Positions 50,690 to 59,559 of a stretch of 64,000 nucleotides of DNA are shown here, in pieces. Each line of letters starts with the position of its first letter. Position 1 is the stretch's first letter. A program made the position numbers and the translations under genes. The notes under the pieces were generated by a model that was not told the origin of the DNA, searched no databases, and saw only the letters and a program-made list of their open reading frames with translations. The DNA comes from Bordetella genomosp. 11 (GTDB lineage Bacteria > Pseudomonadota > Gammaproteobacteria > Burkholderiales > Burkholderiaceae_B), in assembly GCF_002261215.1 (NCBI RefSeq), contig NZ_NEVS01000001.1, forward strand, positions 1,394,374 through 1,458,373. The letters are read 5' to 3'.

Positions 50690-51073
50690 ACCAGGCGACC
50701 CATTCCAAGGTGGCCAGCTCGACGGATTCCCTGCTTTTCCAGGGCGCACGACGGTGGATCAGTTCGGCTTTGTACAGGCCGTTGATCGTCTCGGCCAAGG
50801 CATTGTCGTAGCTGTCGCCCCGGCTACCGACCGAGGGCTCGATGCCGGCCTCGGCCAGCCGTTCGCTATAGCGGATGCTCACGTATTGCGATCCCCTATC
50901 GGAGTGATGGGTCAGAGAACCGTCATTGCCGGGCTGACGAGCATACAGGGCCTGCTCCAGCGCATCGAGTACGAAGTCCGTCGTCATGGACTTGCTCACG
51001 CGCCAGCCGACGATGCGCCGGGCGTAGACGTCGATGACGAAGGCCACGTACAGCCAGCCCTGCCATGTCGAGA
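50580..51073 (-). CDS. IS3-family transposase OrfB, second exon (catalytic core)
   Basis: 164 codons that continue the frame of the first exon (53361). They read [40 protein letters not shown] (second Asp of DDE), [19 protein letters not shown] (Glu) and [12 protein letters not shown]. The last codon of exon 1 (G) and the first bases here (TC) form the expected Val codon after removal of intron C. Confidence 0.88.
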
Positions 51074-53360
51074 GTGGAGTAAGAGACCGGGCGTAGTCGA
51101 GCTATCTCCCGGCCTCTCCTCCCCGAACCGGACTTGCACCTCTCAGCGCATCCGGCTCTCCGTTCAAGCGTTGCTCATAGCAAAGGCGACATCGGGATAG
51201 CGTGACTCGATGGTACTGCGTGCCTCATCGCGCAGGATGTACGGATTCTCCGACGGGTTACGCCACCTGAATTGCCCCTTCCGGCTGGTAACAAGACGCC
51301 GAAGCGCCACCGCCCCGTACCAACCCCGACTATTCTGGCCATGAAGCAGCCATGTCTTGGCCTGTCCCGGTTCTGGCGCCCGCACATGATCGCGCATCAG
51401 CGACCTGAACCCGCGCCGATACCTGCGCGCGAGCCAATATCCGAACTTCCAGAACACGGTCCGGTCAAGTTTTCTGAACATGGTGGCCGTGTAGTCAGTG
51501 TATTGATAGAAGGCGGCCCAGCCGGCAATCTGCCGATTCAGGCTCTCCATCAGGTCCATCCGGTTCATGCCGTAATTGCCCGACAGTTGTTTGACTAACC
51601 GCTCGGCGAAGCCCCGATACTTCTCCCACGGAATCGTCGTCACCGGCCGCATGCGGCCGCGTGGTCCGCGCTTACGAATGATCCGGTGACCGAGGAAGAC
51701 GAAGCCGTCGTTCACGTGCGTGATATGGGTCTTCTCCATATTCAGTGTGAGCTTCAGTTCGCCTTCAAGGAATTGCCTGCACGCCTCGCGTACTGCCTCG
51801 GCATGCGCTCGCGTTCCCTTGACCACGATCACAAAGTCATCCGCGTACCGACAGTAAGAAACCGCTGGCTTCCACTGCCGGTTTTCTCGTACAGTAATGG
51901 GACGCTGCTTGAGAATGGCGAAGTTCCACGCCCACCGATCCTTCCGCACCTTCTTGCTCAGGTAGTTCTTCTCCATCCACGCGTCGAATTCGTGCAGCAT
52001 GATGTTGGATAGGAGCGGTGAGATGACACCGCCCTGGGGAACCCCCTCGCTTGCAGCGCGAAACAGATCGCGATCAACGCAGCCCGCCTTGATGAACTTC
52101 CAGAGCAGGGCAAGGAAGCGCTGATCGGCAATGCGCTTGCGGATTCCCTTCAGAAGCAGACGATGATGAACGGTGTCGAAGTAGCTGGCGAGGTCGCCCT
52201 CGATAACCCAGCGTCCGGCAACACTGTGTTCGTCACCATCCTGCAACTGAAGCTTCACCGTGCGAATCGCGTGATGTACGCTTCGGGCCGGTCTGAAGCC
52301 ATATGAAGCCGGATGGAAATCACTCTCCCATATCGGCTCCATCGCCATCAGCATGGCCCTTTGCACAATTCGATCCCGTAGACAAGGGATGCCGAGCGGT
52401 CTGAGCTTGCCGTTCGCCTTCGGTATGTACACGCGCCGCGCAGGCAGCGGACTATACGAGCCCGCCAACAGTTCGTCGCGTATCGTCGCCAGTTCATGCT
52501 GGAGATTCGCTTCCATCATGCGCTTGTCAACACCGTCCACTCCCGGTGTGCGGGCTCCGCTGGATGCCAGCGTAATGCGAGCCGCTTCGCTCAGCCAATC
52601 CCTGTCAGCAATCAGTCTCAGGAGACGATCGAACTTGCGCTCTTTGTTCTCCGTCGACCATGCCGCCAGTTTGCTTTGCATTTCACTGATTATCAAAGGT
52701 CTTCACCTCACTGTGGTCAGTTAATCAACCAAGCAAACCACTTCAACTGCCTCCCTTCGCCATGTGACCGGCTTTCCCGGTCTCGGACTACTACGGAGGC
52801 TCCGCCAGCTCGCACATCATCGGGGGCACACTCCCTTAACATCTGTGCAAGCCTTCCCCAGTTCACATGCTGGACTCAACGCATGGGCGAGGCTGCCTGT
52901 CGCAGTCTTTATCCTTGCTTGCCGCAAGTCGTCGCGAACACCACGGTCTAGCTGCGCGCTCCCCGTGGACCCTTGCTGATCAGCTTACCTGTCCGGTCAG
53001 CAATCGTGCCGCCGGGCCATACGTGTGACCGGCAACAGTTCGCGTCCTGCCCGTAAAGCGGTGTGGGCAGGGGTGACATTTCAACCCTCAGATGCGGTTT
53101 AACAGGTTCGTGTTCCTCAACCGTCCCATGCTCAGCCTGGAGGCTCATCTTGGCGTAACCGCTTCGCCGCAAGCCCCGTTTCCCACGGACTACGTCACCT
53201 TGCCAGTGTCGGCAAGTCACCGCCGCTTCGGCTCACTTCCTCTCGCAGCAGAGGAAGGGCATGCCCCGGTACTACAACGTCAACTCCTCCGGGTACTGCA
53301 TTCCAAACATGCTCAAGCAGTTTCACCCCCATACGGGCGGGCCACGCTGGCTGGGCGTAC
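51074..53360 (-). mobile_element. Group II intron C, complete, inserted in the IS3 orfB gene
   Basis: On the minus strand the intron runs from GTACGCCCAGC (53360) to ...TTACTCCAC (51074, an AY end). Domain V is clear at 51158-51125 (GAGCCGGATGCG...AAGTCCGGTTC). It encodes an RT. Removing it joins ...TTCACCTACG to TCTCGACATGG and restores an uninterrupted orfB, so the boundaries are set by the reading frame. Intron and host gene are in the same orientation, so it can splice. Confidence 0.88.
51164..52696 (-). CDS. Group II intron-encoded reverse transcriptase/maturase C
   Basis: A 510-residue protein: [60 protein letters not shown] and the active site CRYADDFVIVVKG. The maturase domain is complete. 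There is no HNH motif, so it should retrohome without its own endonuclease or use replication forks. It is only distantly related to the proteins of introns A and B. The start is TTG at 52696 (GAGGTG upstream) or ATG at 52681. Confidence 0.92.
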   Translation of the reverse strand: MIISEMQSKLAAWSTENKERKFDRLLRLIADRDWLSEAARITLASSGARTPGVDGVDKRMMEANLQHELATIRDELLAGSYSPLPARRVYIPKANGKLRPLGIPCLRDRIVQRAMLMAMEPIWESDFHPASYGFRPARSVHHAIRTVKLQLQDGDEHSVAGRWVIEGDLASYFDTVHHRLLLKGIRKRIADQRFLALLWKFIKAGCVDRDLFRAASEGVPQGGVISPLLSNIMLHEFDAWMEKNYLSKKVRKDRWAWNFAILKQRPITVRENRQWKPAVSYCRYADDFVIVVKGTRAHAEAVREACRQFLEGELKLTLNMEKTHITHVNDGFVFLGHRIIRKRGPRGRMRPVTTIPWEKYRGFAERLVKQLSGNYGMNRMDLMESLNRQIAGWAAFYQYTDYTATMFRKLDRTVFWKFGYWLARRYRRGFRSLMRDHVRAPEPGQAKTWLLHGQNSRGWYGAVALRRLVTSRKGQFRWRNPSENPYILRDEARSTIESRYPDVAFAMSNA

Positions 53361-53724
53361 CGTAGGTGAAGTCCGAGACCCAGAGCTGGTTCGGCCGATC
53401 CGCCCGGAACTGCCGGTTGACGCGATCCAGCGGCTGGGTGGCCGCATCGTCGGGAACTGTGGTGCGCAACCGCTTGCCGCGCCGCACGCCTTGCAGGCCC
53501 TGGGCGCGCATCAAGCGCTCGACCGTGCAACGGGCAACCGCCACGCCTTCGCGGTTCAGTTGCCGCCAGACCTTGTCAGCGCCGTACACGCGATGGTTCT
53601 CCTGCCAGACCCGATGGACATGCGGCTTCAGATGTTCGTCACGCCGAGCGCGGTCGCTGCGCCGCGATGGATCGCGCAGCCGCGCGGCGTGGCGCCGATA
53701 GGCCGACGAGGCAACCTGCAACAC
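53361..53724 (-). CDS. IS3-family transposase OrfB, first exon
   Basis: About 121 codons from the ATG at 53724 to intron C. They read LQVASSAYRRHAARLRDPSR, WQENHRVYGADKVWRQLNRE, VARCTVERLMRAQGLQGVRR and RADRPNQLWVSDFTY (first Asp of DDE). The frame is open further upstream and links to orfA by a likely -1 slip on the T6 run at 53820-53815. This is the usual way IS3 elements make OrfAB. Confidence 0.85.
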
Positions 53725-53777
53725 CTTGCAGATCGGCTCGACCCCGTAGACCTCCCGGTGCCGGTCGATGTAGGTGT

Positions 53778-54116
53778 TTACGACTTCAGCTTGCGGTCGA
53801 GCTCCGCCTGCGCGAAAAAAGCGCTGGCCGTACGCAGAATGTCGTTGGCACGGCGAAGTTCGCGCACCTCTCGTTCTAAGGCCTTGATCCGCTCGCGCTC
53901 GCTGGTGGTCACGCCATGGCGCTGCCCGCTGTCGACTTCATGCCGCTTGACCCAGGTCAGCAGCGTCTGCGCCGAGCAGCCGATCTTGGGCGCAATGGAC
54001 TCGACCGCCACCCATAGCGACGGGTACTCGCTGCGGGACTCCTGCACCAGGCGCACCGCGCGCTCGCGCACTTCCGGGGAAAACTTGTTCGCGTTGTTCT
54101 TGCTCATGGCTCGCAT
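53778..54116 (-). CDS. IS3-family transposase OrfA
   Basis: A 112-residue protein with a helix-turn-helix ([40 protein letters not shown]) and a leucine-zipper-like coiled coil ([20 protein letters not shown]). It binds the inverted repeats. The stop lies downstream of the T6 slippery run, so slippage fuses it to OrfB. Confidence 0.9.
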   Translation of the reverse strand: MRAMSKNNANKFSPEVRERAVRLVQESRSEYPSLWVAVESIAPKIGCSAQTLLTWVKRHEVDSGQRHGVTTSERERIKALEREVRELRRANDILRTASAFFAQAELDRKLKS

Positions 54117-54158
54117 TCTCTCAAGAGTTGGAGCCTCCGCGATACCCGGGGCGATTCA

Positions 54159-56134
54159 AGGTGAACCGTAAGGAACACTGTTGGAGGTGCGGGTAGAGGA
54201 AATGTGGAGAAAGCGAATGCCGATTCTGTAATGGGACGGATAGGGGTTGAGCCGCAAGGCGATATCACTTCACGCGAAAGCGGGCAGACTTCCACAATGG
54301 TCTTTCTTTACGAGATTGTTTGAAGAACCTTTATAGGAGAGAAAGCAAATGACTACGCAAGCTGCTTGCGCGGGTGCGCTCTCCGGCGACTCGGGCGGAT
54401 GGCACAGCATCGACTGGGCCAGTTGCCATCGGGAAGTCAGGAGGCTGCAAGCGCGCATCGTAAAGGCGACGCAGGAAGGCCGCTGGGGCAAGGTGAAAAC
54501 CTTGCAATGGCTGCTGACCCACTCGTTCTCGGGCAAAGCAATGGCCGTGAGGCGGGTGACTGAAAACCAAGGCAAGAAGACTCCGGGCGTTGACAAGGTG
54601 GTATGGGACACCCCGGAGAAGAAGTTGCGTGCCATGGGCGATCTGAAGCGCAGGGGCTACCGTCCCGCGCCGCTGAAGCGCGTCCACATCCCCAAGGCGA
54701 ACGGAAAACTCCGGCCGCTCGGTATCCCGACGATGAAGGATCGGGCCATGCAGGCGCTTTATCTGCTCGGCTTGCTCCCCGTCTCGGAGACCACGGCGGA
54801 CGGATGCTCCTACGGCTTCCGTCCGGAGCGTTCCGTCGCCGACGCCATTGAACGGTGCTTCATTGCACTGGGACGGCGTGATGCAGCCGAATGGGTACTT
54901 GAAGCTGACATCAAGGGATGCTTCGACCACATCAGCCACGACTGGCTTCTGGGCAATGTGCCCATGGACAAGCGCGTGCTGGAAAGGTGGTTGAAGTGCG
55001 GTTTCATGGAAAAGGCGATTTGGTCTGCGACCGAGGCGGGAACGCCACAGGGCGGCATCATTTCCCCGACGCTTGCAAACTTCGCTCTGGATGGTCTTGA
55101 GCAGCTACTGTCGAGGACCTTCTATCGGACGATGCGGCGCGGAAAGATGGTGCATCCCAAGGTACACCTGATTCGGTATGCAGACGACTTTGTGATCACC
55201 GGCAACTCGCAGGAGTTGTTGGTCGATGAAGTCAAGCCATTGGTGGAGCAGTTCCTGGCAGAACGCGGGCTCACGTTGTCCGCGGAGAAGACCAAGGTGA
55301 CGCACATCGGCGAAGGCTTCGATTTTCTGGGTCAGAACGTGCGCAAGTACGATGGGAAACTGCTGATCAAGCCATCAGCGGCCAACTATTCGGCTTGCGT
55401 CAACAAGATTCGGGAGATCGTCAAATCGCACAAGACGGCCAAGCAGGCCACGCTGATCAAGAAGCTGAACCCGGTCATTCAAGGTTGGGCGAACTTCCAT
55501 CGGCATGTGGTTGCCGCACGTCAATTCCAGTGTCTGGACCGCGATATCTGGCGCGCACTCTGGCGGTGGGCCAAGCGCCGGCATCCGAACAAGAACCATA
55601 CGTGGATTCGCGAGCGGTATTTCCATGTAATCGGAAGTCGGACTTGGGCGTTCGCATGCGAACGCGAAGAATGCGACAGCAACGAAAGGCGCTGGATTGA
55701 GCTTCGCAGGGCAAGCGACACCAAGATCAAGCGGCACACCGTCATCCGCGCGGATGCAAATCCGTTCGACCCTGCGTGGGAAACCTACTTCGAGGACCGT
55801 ATCGGCACCAAGATGAAGGACAACCTCGCAGGCCGGAAGCGGCTTCTGCACTTGTGGTTGGAACAGGACGGGAAGTGCCCCGTCTGCGGTGAGCCTCTCA
55901 CCAAGGAAAGTGGGTGGCACGTTCACCACATCGTCCGTCGTGTCGATGGTGGTTCCAATCTGCGTGGCAATCTGGTCATGGTCATCCGAACTGCCACAAC
56001 CAGATCCACACCCTTGGTCTTGCAGTTGTGAAACCGGCTCCAGCAATGGGGCTTTGAAAGGCTTGAGCCGTATGAGGGGAAACTCTCACGTACGGTTCTT
56101 AGGGGAGGATGTGGCGGCAACGCCATGTCCTTAC
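54159..56134 (+). mobile_element. Group II intron B, 5'-truncated
   Basis: The first bases (ACCGTAAGG...) correspond to intron A from about 48,893 on, so roughly 430 bases of the 5' end with the splice site are missing. The 3' end is complete. Domain V is 56065-56098 (GAGCCGTATGAGG...CACGTACGGTTC). Domain VI is the stem GGATGTGGCG/CGCCATGTCC with a GCAA loop, ending TTAC (56134). It cannot splice alone. Confidence 0.85.
54349..56031 (+). CDS. Group II intron-encoded reverse transcriptase/maturase B, frameshifted in the HNH domain
   Basis: A 560-residue frame, same class as intron A but clearly diverged. It has [40 protein letters not shown] and LIRYADDFVITG. The C-terminal endonuclease begins correctly: CPVCGEPLTKESGWHVHHIV and GGSNLRGNLVM. 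Near 55,982 one base appears lost; in the other frame the expected HPNCHNQIHTLGLAVVKPA continues to a stop at 56056. The last catalytic His is therefore out of frame. Confidence 0.92.
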   Translation: MTTQAACAGALSGDSGGWHSIDWASCHREVRRLQARIVKATQEGRWGKVKTLQWLLTHSFSGKAMAVRRVTENQGKKTPGVDKVVWDTPEKKLRAMGDLKRRGYRPAPLKRVHIPKANGKLRPLGIPTMKDRAMQALYLLGLLPVSETTADGCSYGFRPERSVADAIERCFIALGRRDAAEWVLEADIKGCFDHISHDWLLGNVPMDKRVLERWLKCGFMEKAIWSATEAGTPQGGIISPTLANFALDGLEQLLSRTFYRTMRRGKMVHPKVHLIRYADDFVITGNSQELLVDEVKPLVEQFLAERGLTLSAEKTKVTHIGEGFDFLGQNVRKYDGKLLIKPSAANYSACVNKIREIVKSHKTAKQATLIKKLNPVIQGWANFHRHVVAARQFQCLDRDIWRALWRWAKRRHPNKNHTWIRERYFHVIGSRTWAFACEREECDSNERRWIELRRASDTKIKRHTVIRADANPFDPAWETYFEDRIGTKMKDNLAGRKRLLHLWLEQDGKCPVCGEPLTKESGWHVHHIVRRVDGGSNLRGNLVMVIRTATTRSTPLVLQL

Positions 56135-56373
56135 CCGACTCGCTCCAGCAGGCGGCACGCCGCTCCTGGCGCATCGGGCAGAAACAGCCGGTGCGCGTGA
56201 TCTACCTCGGCTACGCTGGCTCCTCGCAGATGACATGCCTGGAGCTGATGGCCAAGAAGATCATGGTCTCGCAGTCCACCTCGGGCGACGTGCCCGAATC
56301 GGGCCTGGATGTGCTCAACCAGGACGGTGATTCCGTCGAGGTCGCGCTGGCCCGGCAATTGGTTGCCGCCTGA
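56135..56373 (+). pseudogene. 3' stub of an ICE SNF2-type helicase gene, cut by group II intron B
   Basis: About 79 codons: LQQAARRSWRIGQKQPVRVI, YLGYAGSSQMTCLELMAKKI and SGLDVLNQDGDSVEVALARQ. RRSWRIGQ is motif VI of SNF2-family helicases, so this is the end of the C-terminal helicase lobe. The ATP-binding lobe and everything before it are missing. It could only be made if spliced onto another exon. Confidence 0.85.
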
Positions 56374-56425
56374 TCCCCACGCCAATGCCGGCCTCGCGCC
56401 GCCGGCTTTCCGTTGTTCCCACCTT

Positions 56426-56468
56426 GCAGCCACGCCCACGGTCTCCGTGGACGTGGCTGCGCTTTTTT
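56426..56468 (+). terminator. Rho-independent terminator after the helicase stub
   Basis: GCAGCCACG-CCCACGG pairs with CCGTGG-ACGTGGCTGC (56426-56460) around TCT, followed by GCTTTTTT. It stops plus-strand transcription before the minus-strand nre operon. Confidence 0.85.
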
Positions 56469-56506
56469 CCCCCAAAGCGGGCACTGTAGCTCTTGAACCA
56501 GAAGCG

Positions 56507-57817
56507 TTATAGGTTCGGCCATCGCTGATGCAGGTCATCTACGATGAGCTGATGGCGGTGCTTGTTCTGGTTGGAATGGGCGCGCACATGGGGGTGATCC
56601 GGCGTTAAATCCGGGTGGTCGTGTGCGATATCAGATGGATCGCCGACGGGCCAAAGCCTTAGTGCAAGCACTACGCCGACAAGGCCGATCAAGGACATAA
56701 CGATGAAGGTTGATTGCAGTCCGGAGGCAGCCCCGAAGCGTCCCGCCAACGGATAGCAGATCAGCCAGCAGGCATGCGACAGCGCGAACTGAGCAGCGAA
56801 TATCGCGGGCCGATCCTCGGCATGGGCCGAACGGCGCAGCAGCCGACCGGAAGGCGTCTGTGCCACGCTGTAGCCGAAACTGATCACCATCCAAAGCGGC
56901 AGTAGCTGAACATAGGATGGAGTCAGCGCCCCGATGGCCGTACCGATCACCAGCACCGCCGCTCCCGTGACCATGACAGGCCGATCCGCCAGTTTGTCGA
57001 GCAGCCCGGGCAGCGCAAACGCGGCGATCATCGAACCGCCCCCGAACGCCGCCAAGGCCCAAGCCACTTCCGCTTCGCCCAGGCCGAAGCGCGCCTTCAC
57101 GATGACCACCGTATTCACGATCACCATCGCCCCCGCTGCCGACACGGCGAGGTTGATCGCCAGCAGTCCTCGCAGCCGCGGCGTTGCAAGGTAGAGGCGC
57201 ATGCCTCGCGTGGTGCGCTCCCAGATGCCGCGACGCGGGCCGGGCGCGGAAGTGGGCAGCGTCACGCTGACCACCAGCGCGGCCGAGATAAGGAAGCCAA
57301 GCACCGTCCCGGCGAACAGGTTGTGGAAGCTGATGAGGGTTAGAAGCGCCGCCGCCAGCATCGGAGAAACCAGGCTTTCAAGGTCGTAGGCCAGCCGCGA
57401 GAGCGAAAGCGCCTTCGTGTACGCCTCCTCGTCAGGCAGGATGTCCGGGATGGTCGCCTGAAAAGTCGGCGTGAATCCAGCGGAGGCCGCCTGCAACACG
57501 AAGATCAGCACATAGACGTGCCAGACCTCGGTGACGAATGGCAGACACAGAGCAACGGCCGCCCGAGCCAGATCGAGGGCAACCAGCAGCGATCTGCGCG
57601 GCAAGCGGTCGGCGAACGCCTGAGCGACCGGGGCGATGCCGACATAGGCAAGCATCTTGATGGCCAGCGCCGTGCCCAGCACCGCTCCGGCGTTCGCGCC
57701 GGCCAGTTCGTAGGCGAGCAGGCCCAGCGCCACGGTCATCAGGCCAGTGCCCACCAGCGCGATCACCTGCGCAGCGAACAGGTGACGATAAGTGCGGTTC
57801 CTCAATACGGTGAGCAT
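56507..57817 (-). CDS. nreB: Nickel resistance MFS exporter NreB
   Basis: A 436-residue, 12-segment MFS protein: RNRTYRHLFAAQVIALVGTG, PVAQAFADRLPRRSLLVALD (motif A) and FVLQAASAGFTPTFQATIPD. The C-terminal tail is His-rich (IAHDHPDLTPDHPHVRAHSN, NKHRHQLIVDDLHQ), the hallmark of NreB of Achromobacter, which exports Ni2+. It lies 9 bp after nreA. It is cargo between the helicase stub and the pilL gene. Confidence 0.88.
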   Translation of the reverse strand: MLTVLRNRTYRHLFAAQVIALVGTGLMTVALGLLAYELAGANAGAVLGTALAIKMLAYVGIAPVAQAFADRLPRRSLLVALDLARAAVALCLPFVTEVWHVYVLIFVLQAASAGFTPTFQATIPDILPDEEAYTKALSLSRLAYDLESLVSPMLAAALLTLISFHNLFAGTVLGFLISAALVVSVTLPTSAPGPRRGIWERTTRGMRLYLATPRLRGLLAINLAVSAAGAMVIVNTVVIVKARFGLGEAEVAWALAAFGGGSMIAAFALPGLLDKLADRPVMVTGAAVLVIGTAIGALTPSYVQLLPLWMVISFGYSVAQTPSGRLLRRSAHAEDRPAIFAAQFALSHACWLICYPLAGRFGAASGLQSTFIVMSLIGLVGVVLALRLWPVGDPSDIAHDHPDLTPDHPHVRAHSNQNKHRHQLIVDDLHQRWPNL

Positions 57818-57826
57818 CTCATCCCC

Positions 57827-58084
57827 TCAAAGCAGTTTGGCCAGCGCTTTCATTTCAGCAAGGACGGAGTCCGAGTCATGGTCTAGGCAATGGTCGATGT
57901 GGTCGTGAATCAGCGCACGCTTTGCCGCCGTCACCGCGCTTTCCACCGCCGCGAGTTGGCGAGCGATGTCAAGGCAAGGTTCGCTCCCCTCGATCATGCC
58001 GATCACATGCTGGAGATGGCCTTTGGCGCGCTTGAGCCGCTTCACCAGATCTGGGTGGCTTGTGTGTTTGGTGAACTCTGTCAT
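57827..58084 (-). CDS. nreA: CsoR/RcnR-family nickel-responsive repressor NreA
   Basis: An 85-residue all-helical repressor: DLVKRLKRAKGHLQHVIGMI, EGSEPCLDIARQLAAVESAV and KRALIHDHIDHCLDHDSDS. The metal set Cys37-His62-Cys66 is that of CsoR and of the nickel sensor InrS; His7, His10 and His60 could complete a nickel site. It should release its operator (58095) when metal binds. The ATG at 58084 is chosen because the operator lies immediately before it. Confidence 0.86.
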   Translation of the reverse strand: MTEFTKHTSHPDLVKRLKRAKGHLQHVIGMIEGSEPCLDIARQLAAVESAVTAAKRALIHDHIDHCLDHDSDSVLAEMKALAKLL

Positions 58085-58094
58085 ATGGAAATTG

Positions 58095-58113
58095 TATCCC
58101 CCCCCGGGGGATA
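58095..58113. promoter_or_regulatory. Operator of nreAB
   Basis: TATCCCCCCCCGGGGGATA, a G/C-tract dyad flanked by TAT/ATA, 10 bases upstream of the nreA ATG. CsoR/RcnR repressors recognise exactly this type of G-tract palindrome. Confidence 0.78.
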
Positions 58114-58307
58114 TGGCAAAGAACGAATACTTCGTCACAGGTCGAAGAGGGTCGAAGCCTTTAGATCGCTCAGATCCCTTCTGACGAAGGACGCTCTGTA
58201 ATCCCAAAGGCGCGGCACAAAACGGATAAGGCCCAGTTCGCATTCCTGGCTGACCGCACGGCGGTGCGCAGCCAAGGTAACGGCATCGCAACCGACGAGC
58301 CGATGCC

Positions 58308-58907
58308 ATGTGCCCCTCTCCACCCTGGTTTCACCATCCCGAACGCCGCCTGCTGGCGGGTTTTCTCGGCCTGCTTTGGTCGGTGCTGGCTGGCGGCTGC
58401 GCGACGACGAGCGCGCCGGTCGCGCCCGACACCATCGAGGAAGTCTCGGCCGCGCCCGCACCCGAGGCGCCCGAGTCCATCCCCGTCGTGCGCTACGGCC
58501 GCTACACCCTCGTGGAACTGGCACCGACAGCAGCGCAGCGCGACCTGCTGTTGCAGACCATCGACGTGTCGATGCCCGAGGATGCCCGTGCCACGGTCGG
58601 CGACGGGCTACGGCATGTGCTCAAGCGCAGCGGTTACGGCTTGTGCCAGACGGCGCACGCGGTGATCGAGTTGTACGCACTGCCGCTGCCGGCGGCGCAC
58701 CTGCACCTCGGCCCCATGACCCTGCGCGATGCGCTGCTCACCCTGGCTGGTCAGGCCTGGGAACTGCACGCGGATGACCGCGCGCGGCAAATCTGCTTCG
58801 AGCGGCCCGGCGACAGCATGACCGCCGACAACGTACCCGCGCCGCCCACCACCGAGGCGGTGCAGACGTTCCCGCTGGCGCCCGCGACATCGGGAGGCCA
58901 GCCATGA
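58308..58907 (+). CDS. pilL: PilL-type lipoprotein of the ICE conjugation system
   Basis: A 199-residue protein. The lipoprotein signal LLAGFLGLLWSVLAGGC has a lipobox LAGG-C near residue 31. The PilL N-terminal domain follows (VVRYGRYTLVELAPTAAQRD; VGDGLRHVLKRSGYGLCQTA; LTLAGQAWELHADDRARQIC). It is the first of the transfer genes and overlaps the next by 4 bases. The usual other pil genes are not here. Confidence 0.82.
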   Translation: MCPSPPWFHHPERRLLAGFLGLLWSVLAGGCATTSAPVAPDTIEEVSAAPAPEAPESIPVVRYGRYTLVELAPTAAQRDLLLQTIDVSMPEDARATVGDGLRHVLKRSGYGLCQTAHAVIELYALPLPAAHLHLGPMTLRDALLTLAGQAWELHADDRARQICFERPGDSMTADNVPAPPTTEAVQTFPLAPATSGGQP

Positions 58908-59545
58908 ACGGCCCGCAACCCGCCCAGCGTTCAACGGCCGCCGTGGTGGTGCAGAGCCTTATGTGGCTCTGGCTGATCGGCCTCAGTGTCCTCGTTGCCC
59001 TCGGCTACCAGGCGATGAACGACCAGGCCGACCAGGAGCGCCTCGATTCCCGCCTGCAACGCCTCGAAGCGCAGGCAACAGGCCTGGCCGAGACCGTCGA
59101 GGCTATCCAGCAGCGTCCGGCCGTCGCCACGGCGGCAGACCTCAAAGACACCCGCCAAATCCTGGAGGCACGCGCGGCCCTGGTCGAGAAATCGCTGAGC
59201 GCCTATGCCGCCGCCGATGACCTTCAGGCATTGCGCGCAGAAGTCGAGCAGATCAAGACGCGCCAGACCGCCGCGCGCGCCGCCGCACCTGCCCAGCCGC
59301 GCGCACCGAGCAAGTCAGCCGCCAAGACGGAACCACCACCGCTCCCGTTCCGCATCGTCGGTGCAGAGCTTCGCGCGGGCCAGCGCAGCGTGTCCGTCGC
59401 GCCGAGCAGCGGGGACTTCACGCCCGACCAGCTTCAGGTGCTGCTACCAGGTGATGCGGTCGGCCCGTGGCGCTTGCAGGCCGTCGAGGGCAGCACCGCG
59501 GTGTTCCAGGCCGGCGACCAGACCCGCCGCGTGGCGATTCCCTGA
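58904..59545 (+). CDS. ICE transfer-region membrane protein of unknown function
   Basis: A 213-residue bitopic protein. One membrane segment (VVVQSLMWLWLIGLSVLVAL, residues ~14-33) precedes a periplasmic coiled coil (ERLDSRLQRLEAQATGLAET to about 120), an Ala/Pro linker and a small beta domain (RIVGAELRAGQRSVSVAPSS). It resembles an assembly scaffold of the secretion channel. It is coupled to pilL and to the next gene (14 bp). Confidence 0.75.
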   Translation: MNGPQPAQRSTAAVVVQSLMWLWLIGLSVLVALGYQAMNDQADQERLDSRLQRLEAQATGLAETVEAIQQRPAVATAADLKDTRQILEARAALVEKSLSAYAAADDLQALRAEVEQIKTRQTAARAAAPAQPRAPSKSAAKTEPPPLPFRIVGAELRAGQRSVSVAPSSGDFTPDQLQVLLPGDAVGPWRLQAVEGSTAVFQAGDQTRRVAIP

Positions 59546-59559
59546 CCGGAGCAGATCGC

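Larger units (their letters stand above)
50547..54158 (-). mobile_element. IS3-family insertion sequence, interrupted by intron C
   Basis: Terminal inverted repeats of 26 bases with one mismatch: TGAATCGCCCCGGGTTTCGC... (50547-50572) and its complement ending ...GGGGCGATTCA (54133-54158). Without the 2,287-bp intron it is 1,325 bp, normal for IS3. It carries orfA and orfB on the minus strand. The bases outside the two ends belong to different introns and show no target duplication, which points to recombination between two IS copies. Confidence 0.88.

Noticed and set aside
53092..54171. A 359-codon open frame on the plus strand opposite the IS transposase.
   Set aside because: It is antisense to orfA and orfB, whose motifs are unambiguous, and crosses the intron boundary without any domain.
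58114..58307. A gene or element remnant between the nre operator and pilL.
   Set aside because: No frame, inverted repeat or known motif could be supported in these 194 bases.
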